A program made the translations under genes and the position numbers. Of a stretch of DNA of 64,000 nucleotides, positions 44,300-57,000 are shown in pieces. This DNA is from Trifolium pratense (taxonomy: Eukaryota; Streptophyta; Magnoliopsida; Fabales; Fabaceae): the NCBI RefSeq assembly GCF_020283565.1, contig NC_060059.1, positions 34,646,838 through 34,710,837 of the forward strand, read 5' to 3'. Numbering within the stretch: the stretch's first letter is position 1; each line of letters begins with the position of its first letter. The notes below the pieces were generated by a model. That model saw only the letters and a list, made by a program, of their open reading frames with translations. It was not told where the DNA came from and made no database searches.

Positions 44300-47200
44300 T
44301 TAGTCTTCGTCCATGCCAGCAGGTTGCTCTCTCCTGCCAGGCCCCCCAGCCGGTTTCGCCATAATAATCTGAAAACATCAAAATACCATAACAATAAATT
44401 TATGCACAAAGGAAAATGGATGAAAATCATGCATCCAATTTCAATCAACATGAATACTCAACATCAACGTCAAAAAAACAATGCATAAGAGGGTTCGTTC
44501 CCCGCAAGTCATGTCGTCAAAGTAACTACAATATGGATACTTAATTTCCATTTAATATTTTTTAACAAGGACTACAATGTTTTCGGTATTAAAAGTAAGA
44601 ATGGAAATAAAAATCATGCATCCAATTTCAATCAACATGAATACTCAACATCAACGTCAAAAAAAAAAAATACATAAGAGGGGGTTCGTCCCCCCCAAGT
44701 CAATGTGGATACTTAATTTCCATTTAATATTTTTTAACAAGGACCACAAATGTTTTCAGTATTAAAAGTTAGAATGGAAATAAAAAGTCACATAGCTTTA
44801 ACCATTCAAGCACCCAAGAATTTCTTGCAAGATTGAATAGGGAAGCAATCACCACTCACCAGTCTATTTTATTGATACTAATGACAGGTTCAAATAACAC
44901 AATAGAGTAGAATTGTATTTAAGATTGGTAATGTGTACAAGTAAACAGAAAACAAAGAAAGAAATTATGAGAGAATGAATCTAGTGGCCCAACCCTTAAT
45001 AACAATCTCTATCAACAAACATCAAAACATACTCTTATCAACAAGCCCCAATTGCTTCCAAAAAAAAAATCAACAAGCCCCAATTGGGCAAGTACATGTT
45101 AGAAGAAGAATGGCTCTAAACGCCAAATGGGGCGGCTTAATTAGTTAGTGAGCTCTCTAAATGCGGTGACAGAAGTAGGATATAAGTAAAGAGAGAAAAT
45201 GTTGGTGAATTCTGTTATTTGGTTATTGAGTGGATGTGGAATGACCACAGTTTCAAACACCTGAAGAGCTTATTGTGAGTTTTCTGATTCTCTGCATTTT
45301 GGATTTTCTTAGCTCTACTTAACAAGGGCCCGACAATAGAACTATTTTTCCTTTCTGTTTAATTGCTACTCTCTGAAGTCTGAACCAGTAGTTATCACCT
45401 ACCTAGAGCTAAATTGATGAGGAAAAGTCTTGTGTGCTCATTGTGTACAAATAGTGCCATTAGTGCACTCAAAATTAACTGTTTATTTTTGGGAGGGACT
45501 AAAAACACTATTCTTGTTAAATATATAGGGACCGGAAACAAATAAAATAAAGACTAAAATGATCAAAAACTTATATTTTCAAAGACCAAAAACTTATTTG
45601 ATCCTATATTTATTAAACCTTGACTTTTTCTGAGCTTCTTTGCCCAAAGAAAAAATGAGCTTTTGAGATGCTTAATTATTAGACAATCTGGAATTAAAAG
45701 GGAACAATGAAATATTAATTACTTCCAGTTCATTACCTGATCCACCCGTAGCACAGTGCATGCAGCATCAGCAGCATATTTAAGAGCAAAGAGCCTGAGC
45801 CAGAAAAAACAATAACCAAACTTGTCAGCAAATGGTATGAGCCTATGAGGTAAACAATTATGTCAAACATAAGCAGTTGAAAAAATGCTACACATTTGTC
45901 ACAAGTACCGTCGGTAATTGTATTTAAACTTATATATGACAGCTAGAAAAAGCCACAATTCAATGGAAAGCAATTCCATCACTAGCCTTAAGTACAGGGT
46001 TTTCCATCATAAAGAAATATGCATGCACTAAAAAGAAAGTAGTTTACTTGGTCACGTGGAGATCCCAAACATGTGTGGTTGTGACATCCTTACAAACACC
46101 CTCTTCCAAATCAATGCCAACTTTAGTGTTTCCTGATGCATGTTCTGCGTATAGAGAAGAAATTATCTCCATTGCATTTAGCCCAGCATTCTCAGCCAAT
46201 GTACGCGGAATCATCTCAAAACTTTCAGCAAATTTTGCTATAGCATACTGATCCAATCTGCAGAACCATTTCAAATCTTTAGTACTTCCCATTCATGTCT
46301 GAATTATCCAAGAAGCATTGAACAAACAAAATACTGAAACTTTATGGCAGTGCATTTACAAAGGAATAGCAAAACAATCCAAACTCTATGTAAAATTTGT
46401 ATGAGAGAATCTCAGAATCCTCTAACTTGCAAACAAGTTTGGATTTTATAAGATTTAGGGCAGGGTGCCAGTTAGACCTTATCTCTAGTCAATGTGGGAC
46501 TTGAGTTTTACCCTATACACCTCTCAAAACCCATTCTAGGTATTATTGAACTTGTTTTGTGGATAATATGGCGAGTGGTCCGATGGATCTTAGATAATAC
46601 CGGAAAACTCAACCCTAAGAAACTGATCTGTGTGAGGGTTGTTGATAGGTAGCTAAATACAGATAAAACAGTAGAAAAATAGTGGTGAAAATGGATGATT
46701 ATATTGATAGTGATTGATCTTCCAGATTTAGTGTAAATCTGGGTAAGGTACAATGGTATAAACTGGATAGCTTCTCTTCCCACCCCCAACGTTTCTTTTT
46801 TTCCCCCCGGATTTCCATTTTTGCCCTTCAAAAACTTCGGAACGCGTTTTCCGATTTTTTTTTTTGCCTTGAAAACAAACTTCAGAATGTGTTCCGAATT
46901 TTTCCTGAATTTGAACTAGAAAGACTTTGGAAAACACGTTCCGAATTTTTTTCCAAGGGCAAAATTGGATTTTCAGGGGAAAAAAAAGAGTCGGGGGGGG
47001 GGGGGGGGGGGAGGAGAAGCTATCTATAAACTGTGAAAAGGAATGAATAAGCTGTAAAGATAGAGGGAGCAATTCAAGAAGCTCCAGGTCTCCCAAGTAG
47101 AGTGACTACTAAAATTAATGCATAATTCTACTCCCAATAAAATGCTGATCATATATAGTACTCAGATCTCCTTTCTCTCACTTCAACCTGTCCAAGTCAT

Positions 47201-50200
47201 GCTTTCCCCCACTTAGTTGGAACAATAGTGATAATGATTCCTTGCTGCCCCTCCTAACGTACAACTCACCAATTCTATCAGTTGTCAACCACTTATAAAC
47301 ACTATTCAGGCCATATAACTATCGAATGTGGGTATCACACTCATGACTAGAGAATTAGAGTGTGACCTTGGTGGCCTGATAAAAGTATGAAGGTGAGGGT
47401 TTTCCTCCACTTATAACCATTATTCAGGTCAAATCACTATTCAATGTGGGGTTTAAATTTAAAAACATGTCCTCATGCCCAGGATTGTCCATTTCATGCG
47501 TGAACCATGTGGTAATAATGGGTGGAACAACAAATAAATATAGAATAGAAATCAACTCTAATACTATTGTAGGTTTTGGGTCTAACTCAGCTTCTAAGGT
47601 GAAGGTTGCCCCCCACTTATAACCACTATTCAGACAATACCATTACCCAATGTGAGACTCTCAACAAAAATTAAAGGAAAATATAATGTAATATACCCTG
47701 TCTCCTTGTAAGAAAATTCTTTCACCCTCTTGGCTAGCTCAATTTCAGTTGCCGCAGCTCCAGGCACAATACGGCTATCCCTGCACATGGCCTGATAAAT
47801 AGTTGCATAAAATAAGACAAATCAGTATTATTTCTAAAAATGAAATCCCTTCAAAAGAGTAACCCTAAAAGATGCTGTACAACCCGCATGTTTGCAGAGG
47901 CCACACATTTAATTATAAAAATTATTTTCGTGGGTAAGGTATAATTGACTTGGTTAAGCAATAAAACCATGCAACATCAGCAATTACCTTGTAAGTGTTC
48001 ACTCCATCATCAACTGCTCTTTCAATATCATCAAGTATACTATCAGTACTTCCTCTTAAGACAACAGTTGCTACAGAATTGCCACCTTCTTCATTTCTAA
48101 CAATGGTCACCTGCATCATTATACAAAGAAACAAATAAAGAGGGAAAATCATATGCTACGCTTAAAGATGGGAAAAAACTGATGCAGTAAAGGACACACA
48201 CAAGTAATGAACCATGAATATAGCAGAAACCCAAACAATTCTTTTAACATACCCTTGCACCACCAATTTCCTCTACTGAAATAGAATCGACATATCCAAG
48301 GTCGTCTGGGTTTGGTTGACTAAGCTTCAGCTGTTGCAGGGAAACAAAATAAATTAGAAGGAAGGTATGGTAAAACAATATTATCTACAAAGTAAAACAT
48401 AAAAAACATACCATAGCAACAGCACCGGTTGTACGGCAAAATCGACGCAGTTCAAACTTTGAACTGATTTTCAGAACCATAAGCCTACAAGAATGAATTT
48501 TGAGTAAGAAACCGCATACATAGACTCATAGCATGACTTCAAAATACGGTGACAATTTTACAATTAATTCCTTGATGAACGATAGCATGAAGCAATTAAA
48601 AAGCCCCAAATGAGGTAAGAATTCACTCACTTATAACGCTCACAAAAATGCAAAGCCATCTCTCCTACTGCCCCTCCACTTACAATCACTTTGGCACCAG
48701 AATCAACTACTGCCTTGATGAGCTCCTCTACTTTAGCCTCTTCAGTTTTTGAATAATTTTCTAGCTATAAAAAAAATAATTCAAAAACAAGAGCATTAAG
48801 CACAAAAGATGTTGTACTAGTTAAAAAAAATATAAGTAAATAATCCATGAACTGCACAAGGAAAATCTCGGTCCATCAGATCATAACAATAATATCAGTA
48901 TCAATAAAATAGTTGTATTACAAATTTACAAGCATGCAACAGTTGAAAATTGAACTAGAAGTTGTTGCCATGAGTTTTGAAAGTTTAAATGAAATACTAA
49001 AAACAATTTCCAAACAACTACCAGTACTGGATTTCAGGAGCCTACTACCCTAAATTTTATCATCAATCTCTTGTCCTTATATGGGGAGAGAGGAATGAAC
49101 CTCTAGATCATTTAAATACAATTGAATAGACCACGCTTAGATAGTGAGTAAATATTACAATCTAATAAAACAGAATATAAAAATAGTAATCAAAATTAGT
49201 CAGTTTGATATACCTGCTCAGCTGAATGTATGAGAACGGTTCCTTTAGTTTCAGTTGCAGATGTATCAACACCACCAGCAAACACAGCAACCTAAAAGAG
49301 CATTGTCAAAAGAACTCAGAACAGGAAACATTATGAAGATCTGTAATAGCATATCATGGTGAGGCAAAATTCTTGCCCTAATTAAATAAAATAGCAACAG
49401 ATCAGGGTCCTTGATAATGATATTCTGCCCAAAAATTTCTTAGGAAGGAAAGTATATGGAATTCGACCAAAAACACAATAGAACAAATAACTTTAATTTA
49501 AAATCATTTCAGGATCACAACTGAATTACAAAATGTCCAGATGGAATACATACAAAGTGGTTTGGTATAAAAAGTAAGCAAAAATAAGCTAAATATATAT
49601 GTCAAAACCAAGCATCCCTTGCACAGATGGTATGTGCCCCTTGGAAATATTGAACCAAGACAAAATCATAAACAAACTGAAGTATTTAGTGCACCAAGTG
49701 GTGGCAAATGACACTTATACTAATTAATATTATTATTATTAGTGTATAGCGATAGCAATTGCTTCTTTAGGATCTAAAACACATTTAAAAGACAAATGCC
49801 AGTAGAAATTCAGGTAAGATAATACTAACCTAACAGCTACTAACATTTTCCTATCCCAAAAAAAAAAATGACCGCTTAATTCAGGTAAGTATACCCTTGA
49901 TACAAATCAAAATTTTGAAATAAGAACCGCTGAAATGCACGCTAAGGCTTATCATGTAGCCTGTAATCGTCTAGCATACAAGAAAAATGACAAAGTTGCA
50001 AAGAATCTCAACCAATAAACAATATAGTAGACAGTAGACACCCCAACAGTCCCAAATATATAGAAAGCTAACCTTTGCGTTTTCCATTCTCTTTATACTG
50101 CCAACAGCATCACTTTTCAGAACCATTCCCCGAACAACTGTACTATTACGTAAGCCTCCTCCCAAGAGCTTTGCAACACGAATATTGTCCACATTAAAGT

Positions 50201-52557
50201 TTACAGGGTTTTTTGGGCACACTTGGATGCATGCCTACATTTTCCAAACAAAGGTCAGAATGTCAAGTGCTGCACCTAGAGAATAAGTTGTAATCATAGT
50301 AAAACCGGGTAATGAGGATATACTCACGTCAGCAACAAGGGAGCATATAGTATCTTCTTGACCAAATTGCTTGCTAGCAACAGCAGCTTTCATTCGAGAA
50401 ATAACTTGCTCCTTATTACGGACATCCATATTGTCTGAACCTTCCTCGACAAGTGTGTCCAATACTTCAATAGTCTGAAATAGAATAAGGACTTAGCGAG
50501 AGAAAAAGTATGGCATTAAAGAAATATTAATCACTAAACTATCTTGGATAGAGGAGTTTGTGAGGGACAGAGAAATGAGGCTCAAGTTTTTGTTCTGCAT
50601 AAACCTTCTCCTTATTTGAGACTTTTTGTTCAAAATTAAAGGATTTAAGAACAAAATTTACATGTAATTTTTCAATAAACCCCTTATTTATTCTTATTAA
50701 CATTTTATAACTCTCTAAATTTAAATATAAAAAAAAGGCTGACAATGCCCTTTTATTTATCTCCAAATTCATCCATAAAAAATATTTTGATATCTATGCA
50801 CCTAAGGAAAGTGTAATAAAATTAAATAACGCTATCATTCCATTGTTTGAATAATTTTATAATAGAACAGACAAAAAACAAGTTTCATGCCATATCCCCA
50901 GGGAAAATTAAGGGGATCCATTATAGTATTGAATGGGATTGTATGCGTTAACATATTTTTTCATCTTATCCCTTTTGTAAACAATAGAAATGACGTGAAA
51001 CTGTCAGTTTTATTAAATAGCAGATATAGCGGCGCTATAGCATAGCAGAATTTTAACAAACCACTATTGTTCCACAATATGCAATTTAGGACAAAGTATT
51101 AACAAGTAGCAGTTATAGAAGCAGAATTTGAACAAACCCCTATTTTCCACGATCTGTGACATACAACATTGCTAATAATATCATTCATTCTATTTCATTC
51201 CATTCCATTAATTTTGGTTCAATTCAAACATAATCTAACAAACTAACATACCTTAGCAGTGGCTTTGGTATACCCACTAATAATCTCACTAGGATGCAAA
51301 CCCATCCTAATAAGCTCCTCGGCACCATGAAGCAACTCGCCGGCAAAAGAAATAGTTAAATTAGCACCATCACCAATTTCCTCTTGTTGAGCTTTCCCAG
51401 CCAAAACCAAAATCTTAGCAGCAGGATGTTGAACTTCAAGTTCATTTACAATTGTAGCAGCATCATTTGTGATAAAAAGCTTGTCCAGATGATTTATAAC
51501 CATCTTATTCATCCCTAATAACAAAACAATAACAATTAAAGATAAACAAAAACAAACTAGGAGCCTGTTTGGATACTAACATTGTTCATAAGTTGTTTTC
51601 AACTTATTTTCAGAAGTTCTCCGATATAACTATATTTTATCTTTCGCTATAGAAATAGCTTATAACAAGTGTTTATGATGATAAGCATGAAATAAGCAGC
51701 AAATAAATTGTTTATCCAAACAGAGCCCTAGATCACAATTACAAACTAAACTTCACTATTTAGATCGAATTATTTGATCTTATCTACTGACATAAGCTAT
51801 GTGAGACTGCATGAGAGAACTTGTTCATAAGCTGTTTTCAATTTATTTTCATAAGTTCTCCAATATAGTTTATGAAAACAACCTACAGCTTATACAAAAT
51901 CAATTTAACTTTATTTTATCTTTTTCTATAGAAATAGCTTATAATAAGCACTTATTATACTAAGCTATTGTGCTATAACCTGTAAATAAGTTAAACAAAA
52001 ACAAACTAGGAATCTGTTTAGATCGACTTATTTGAACTTATCTAATGACATAACATAAGTTTTGTCAGACCATTCGAGAGAACTTATGAAAACAACTTAT
52101 GACATTGTTCGTAAACTTTTTTCAACTTATTTTCATAAGTTCTCCAAGATAGCTGACGAAAATAGCTTTTACAAAATCAATTTAACTTCATTTTGTCTTT
52201 CACTATAGAAATAGCTTATAATAACCGCTTATCATGATAAGTGTTTGTGCTATACGCTACAATTAACTATTTATCGAAACAGGAACTAGATCAGAAACTA
52301 AACTTCACTAAATCTAAATAAAACACTTAATTTCAGATTTAACAAGAACGCGAAATGAGATTATAATGAGAAAATGAGAATGCATTTAATGTTAGGGTTA
52401 AGTTACCATTGGGACCGAGGGAAGTGCGAGTGATGGTGGAGAGTTGGTTACAGGCGTCAATGTTTTTGAGAACGGCTTCATCGAGACCGGAGAGATGTTT
52501 GTGACCTTCTTTGAGCATGGATTGCATTCCGTAGGGTTGAGTGTTGAAACCTACCAT
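44300..52557 (-). CDS. CCT8: T-complex protein 1 subunit theta (CCT8), cytosolic chaperonin
   Basis: Thirteen exons on the minus strand: 52557-52407, 51514-51252, 50474-50328, 50234-50073, 49291-49214, 48764-48631, 48484-48412, 48330-48253, 48110-47988, 47791-47697, 46257-46048, 45794-45737 and 44368-44300. All GT-AG, all phases agree; 546 residues, the usual theta length. CCT/TRiC is the eight-subunit ring chaperonin that folds actin, tubulin and other cytosolic proteins with ATP; plant CCT8 is also tied to KNOTTED1-type cell-to-cell movement. Seen: start MVGFNTQPYGMQSMLKEG; ATP-site motifs LGPNG (47-51), TNDAATI (66-72), GDGAN (98-102); the VVSGGAVGE-type segment (read VIVSGGAVGEMALHF); ATVVLRGST; and a C-terminal tail ending AGMDED. 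Several introns contain repeats. Confidence 0.96.
44426..44780. repeat. Tandem duplication of about 185 bp in CCT8 intron 12
   Basis: Two adjacent copies begin AAAATCATGCATCCAATTTC (about 44426 and 44612). They share ACTCAACATCAACGTCAAAA and AATTTCCATTTAATATTTTT. They differ by a short deletion in the second copy and by lengths of A, G and C runs. Confidence 0.75.
46780..47015. repeat. Repeat block with 19-base G run in CCT8 intron 10
   Basis: Contains several GTTCCGAA/TTCGGAAC-type half-palindromes (46835-46950) and a pure run of 19 G (46993-47011, poly-C on the coding strand). The word TTTTTCCTGAATTTGAACTA near 46900 also occurs near 38203-38222, so the block is part of a dispersed family. 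Confidence 0.6.
47290..47665 (-). mobile_element. Degenerate TRIM-like element in CCT8 intron 10
   Basis: Three related segments (about 47290-47345, 47395-47455, 47570-47665) share CCACTTATAACCA(C/T)TATTCAG and CAATGTG(A/G)G, the reversed form of the LTR start seen at 16311 and 42685 (CCCACATTG). This fits diverged terminal repeats of a miniature LTR element on the minus strand. A further CAATGTGGGACTT occurs at 46490. Confidence 0.5.
51543..52310. repeat. Partly duplicated hAT-like MITE cluster in CCT8 intron 1
   Basis: AAACAAAAACAAACTAGGA occurs at about 51547 and 52001, each time just before a CTGTTT(A/G)GAT start. ATAGAAATAGCTTATAA occurs three times (about 51650, 51929, 52207). This suggests two or three copies of one MITE family, with part of the array duplicated together with flanking DNA. 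Confidence 0.55.
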
Positions 52558-54014
52558 TTTTCTGTGTTCTTCGATTTACGGTGGCTGCGATGAACTGTGA
52601 TGTGTGAGAGAGAGAGAGAGTGGGAAGAGAAAGTTCAAAACCCTGCAGTTATGTTATGTTGTGTTGCGAAATGAAGTGTGTAGGTCTAGAGAAATTCGAG
52701 AGCCCTAGAAGAAAGAAAGCTCGGGTTTATGTTTGGAGGAAATGTTTATTAAATACAAATTTTTACAAAGTAATTTCTAATTTTATTTTTTTTTTAGGCA
52801 ATTTCTAATTTTTTATAAGGCTATCATACTTTGAAACATTTTTATTATGATGTCATTTTTTATCTTAATTTCTAAAATATTTATATAAATATCTATTTTT
52901 TTATAGAAAAAATCTTTACAAATATCTATATATTCGAGATATCGTGATTGTCTCAAAATTGTCTGCAGCCAAAAAAAAAAACACACACACACAGTTTTAT
53001 ATTTCGATGGGAGAGGATCCTCTCCATTGTAAAGTGGATCCAGTGAAATCCTGGCTTTTTTTTTTGTTGCAAGTTGACCATGGTATAAAAAAATGGATGG
53101 AAGACCAAGATCTATACATTATTCCCTCCGGTGAAAATCACACGGGAGAGGATTCATTCCCTATTTCGATCATTAATTAGAGATTAAGTCTCGAGTGATT
53201 GTGTGATGGAGTTACAACGTTAAATCTAAATCATAATTATAGATAGGTATGTATAAACAGACCCTGAGATCCATAAGCAGCTCGCTCGTACAAGACGCGT
53301 AAAGTTAGAGTACGGGGTAGCTCACGTCACTCGTTCGTGCAAATCACGTGGAGGTGGAACATGTAGAGGTGGAGCTCGTGGTGTAGTTGAGCCGAGTCTG
53401 CAGGAGTGGAGATCGTGATTGGGTTGAGCTAGGCTAAAGATGGAGCTCATGGTGGAGTGGAGCTGGGCTGAAGATGGACTTCATGGTTGAGTTGAACTGA
53501 GTTGAGTTGAAGATGAAGATGGAGCTCGTGGTGACTTGTATCGTCAAAGTGTGATATATCAAAAACTTGGTAGGAAATTCAATATATCAAATCTCAATCA
53601 TCATATTAAATAAAAATGATGTGGAAGGTTGAATCCACCCACCATATCAAGACTATTGCACTACACAGTTTTTATTGGCAAGACAATATGCAGCACCATC
53701 ACTTGTTACAGGTTGGATAATAGCTCAATAACTAAAGCTTAAACAATTAAAATGCCTAAATAAGGTGTCAAACCAAATTGTGTTAACTGTTAATCTTTGC
53801 TTTGAAACCAATTCCGTGTATGCTGTAAACTTGATCCTACGATGTGTTACAAAGATAGTAGAACTTAAAAGTAGAAAAAATACTACCATCTGAGAAATAC
53901 ATATTGCTGCAATACATAAAATCTAAAATACAATATACCAACTATTTCTCCCCCCCAATGGTTAATTATATGACAAAAAAATTATATACTATCATTGAGC
54001 TCTCAAAAATATAA
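52558..54014. other. Intergenic between CCT8 and the DUF3326 gene
   Basis: The CCT8 leader side contains a GA/CT microsatellite (52605-52619). A GGGAGAGGATCC-type repeat lies at about 53010-53160, and a minisatellite at 53340-53535. The remainder to 54014 is the 3' side of the DUF3326 gene. No gene was recognised. Confidence 0.4.
53340..53535. repeat. Degenerate 35-40-bp minisatellite
   Basis: About five units of the pattern GATGGAGCTCATGGTGGAGT followed by TGAGCTGGGCTGAA, with variants GAGATCGTGATTGGG and GGACTTCATGGTTGA. It is G-rich on the plus strand. It is open in some frames but has no gene context. Confidence 0.55.
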
Positions 54015-57000
54015 TCAGTAAGTAACTCTGGAGTGACCATTGACAGGCATGACAGAAGTGCGACAGATGTTATGAATTTTATTTCTTCGAAGTGAAAATG
54101 GATCTATCCCTGCTTTGTGAGCAGCAATTACTCCAATAGCCTCCCAATAATTTGAGACATGCAGCTGCAGAAGAGGTAATTACTTTAATGTTTGTTGCGA
54201 CATTTCAGAAAATAATATAACAAAGATGCATTATGGTGAGACATCTTATTGTATGATTGTGTAAAACGGTTTTAGACTGTCGGTGCATAATCCTTAAACT
54301 CAATTAAAAATTGCTTACTGCTTCAAAACCAAGTTTATCTGCAGTATCATCCAGTACAGTTTCGTTTTCTTCCACAGTAATGATAAGTGGCTGCAAGGAA
54401 ATTTTGTATTGTCATACATGAAAAGATGGCATCATAGAAATTCTAACATTTCATCATGAGGCAATAGTTGTTGCTTTTTCTGATTAAATTAAAAAATAAA
54501 TTTATACCTTATTTTTTGCATTTCTTGCAAAAGCAAGAGTCCCTTCTCCTCCACAAGCATCTTTAGGAAGGACTACAGAATCCACATCACTTGCCAATAT
54601 GCAACTGTTTTCCATTGAGTTGGAGCGTATGACCGAGTATTGTGGAGCTTTACTGAGGCCAGCTAGGACACATGGAAGGAAAGTGTACCCAATCTATTTG
54701 ACAAGAAAAAGTTATCCACAAGTACTACTATTACAAATTCAAATGCAGAGAATGACATATATCTAGCTGATGATGAGAACATAATCTTTTTAATAAAATT
54801 AAATACATGAAATGTTCCAATAGCATCTAAAGGTGTTAAATTTTCATTCATTTAATTGAGGCATTGATTTTTGCATAAGAATCAAATGGAAGATACTCCA
54901 GTAAAATGTATAGAGAAATAATGAGGAAAACTTTAGCATAAACAATCCAAAACAATCTTATATGGATTTATTGAAAGATTGGTCTATGATAAAGCCTTGA
55001 TATGTTTAGCCAACTTCACATAGTACTGATAGTAGGACAAGACTCAGTTACCTATGGGTGCAAGTTGCAATTAGTTCAGATGTGGCAGCTACCCTATTCC
55101 TATGAAGCACCGACACATACACGATTCCGACACTGATAATAACTTAAAAAATTAGAAGTGATTGAATGTATCTACATGTGACGGTGTCGTACAGTGTCAG
55201 ATACCGATACATGTATGTGTTAGGTACTGGGCATGCTTCAATCTGAAGTGTTTGTGCTTCATGGCCCTATTTTGAAATAGTCGAACCAACAATCAAATTA
55301 GTTGTTGTCTAGAGTTTACTAACCTCCTCGGCTGCTGATTTGGGACTTAGTGATAGGCTTAGGGGAATTGGAGCCATTGCGGGAGCATGTGCACAAGGAA
55401 TTTGGAACTCCTTCACTACTAGATGGCTTATAATCGCCTCAACTCCCGCCAGTAGGTCTACTCCCTGTGTAAGGCGGAAAATGGGGAAGCAAATGTCAGT
55501 AACAAAATGATTCAAAAAGACTAATTCTAGAATCTCTGACCATGAAAAGGTATGATTGAGAAAACTTCAAGATAAAAATTTGATTAAAAACAAAGTTATG
55601 TACTTATGTTCATATGCAAATTGAATCTTTTAAAATGAAGTTAAAATTTGAAGACATAGATAGAGAAAAACCATAACCATCCATGATTCTCTTAATCAAA
55701 TATAAACTTGCACAATTAATCAAATTATATTCTGTTGTATTTAGATCATGGTCATGTAATTTCAAGAGTTGCCATTGTCATACCAATCCCTGCCGATATT
55801 CATCAACATCATCAATATCATCATCTGGGAAACGTCCAACGACAGCAACAGCATTCACTTTTGACCGATTCACTAAGGTCTGCACGGCTCTAAGTAACGA
55901 ATCAGGGTGCTTAATCCTCCCTGTTGATTTGCCAGTTTTGGGATCAATCCACTTCTCTACCTGTAAAATGTTTTGCAAGTCAATTGGCATCATGTATGAT
56001 GTTAGGTTTATTCTGACTTTGGCTTAGCATTTTAAATAGCTATAGATCATGAATTAGATGCTACACCCGAAGTCCATCAGCACACGCACATCACACCTCC
56101 TAGTATAATTATTGTCTGATGAAAATCATAGGGTGATCCTCCAATCATGGCAGAAATCACCGAACGACCTCAACATTGTTTTCTTCCAAAACTCCTAAAA
56201 GGCTCCACTATATAAAGACCTTTGCATTCACGCCAAAGGTGGGCATCAGTCTAACTACCTCATTCTCCCAATGACTTGAGCGTCTGAGCATTTGCAGGTA
56301 CAACACCCGACCATGCTCAAGCAACGCCGCCTGTCGTTCGAGATCCAACTCGGATCAATTTTAGACATACAACAGCAAGATAACCTCACACGGTTTCATC
56401 TGGTTGAAACTCTTTTATTTTGTTCTTTCTAGTACTCAAATAGCATATCTTGTTAAGTGTTTGCAATTACAAAACATACAACTTTGATATGTATATGATT
56501 TTATTTTATTTATCTTATTCTTTAAATATGTATGCATTTGCATTGCATAAATGCCAAAAACTTTCACAAGTTTGATGTAAAATATTTTTTATGCAGTCCA
56601 AACTGGATGACTATATCACAAAAATTATGTCTAACAAGATGAAACTTGATACCTCAAGTGGAGTGTCTGTGACAATATATTCCACTATAGGCAATCCAAG
56701 GGAAGCCCTTGCTGCATCGGCTACATGTAACTGGCGAATCCGAAGCTCTTCCTCTATACCAGCATCAAGAACTATTCCAACCTGCTTTACATAATAATAG
56801 CTCGGTCCATTATTTCAATCGGAAAGAATAACCTTCAAATAGTATAGTTGAGTCTTACCCTATTTTGGTGAACAGGTTGTAAGGCCCATGACCCTTCTGC
56901 AAATCTGTCAAGAGCATAACCTTCAACATATAATGCATTAGGCATTGGCCAGTATAGCATTGCTGCGTTAAGTACCTGCAAAATTTGACAAACCAAGTAA

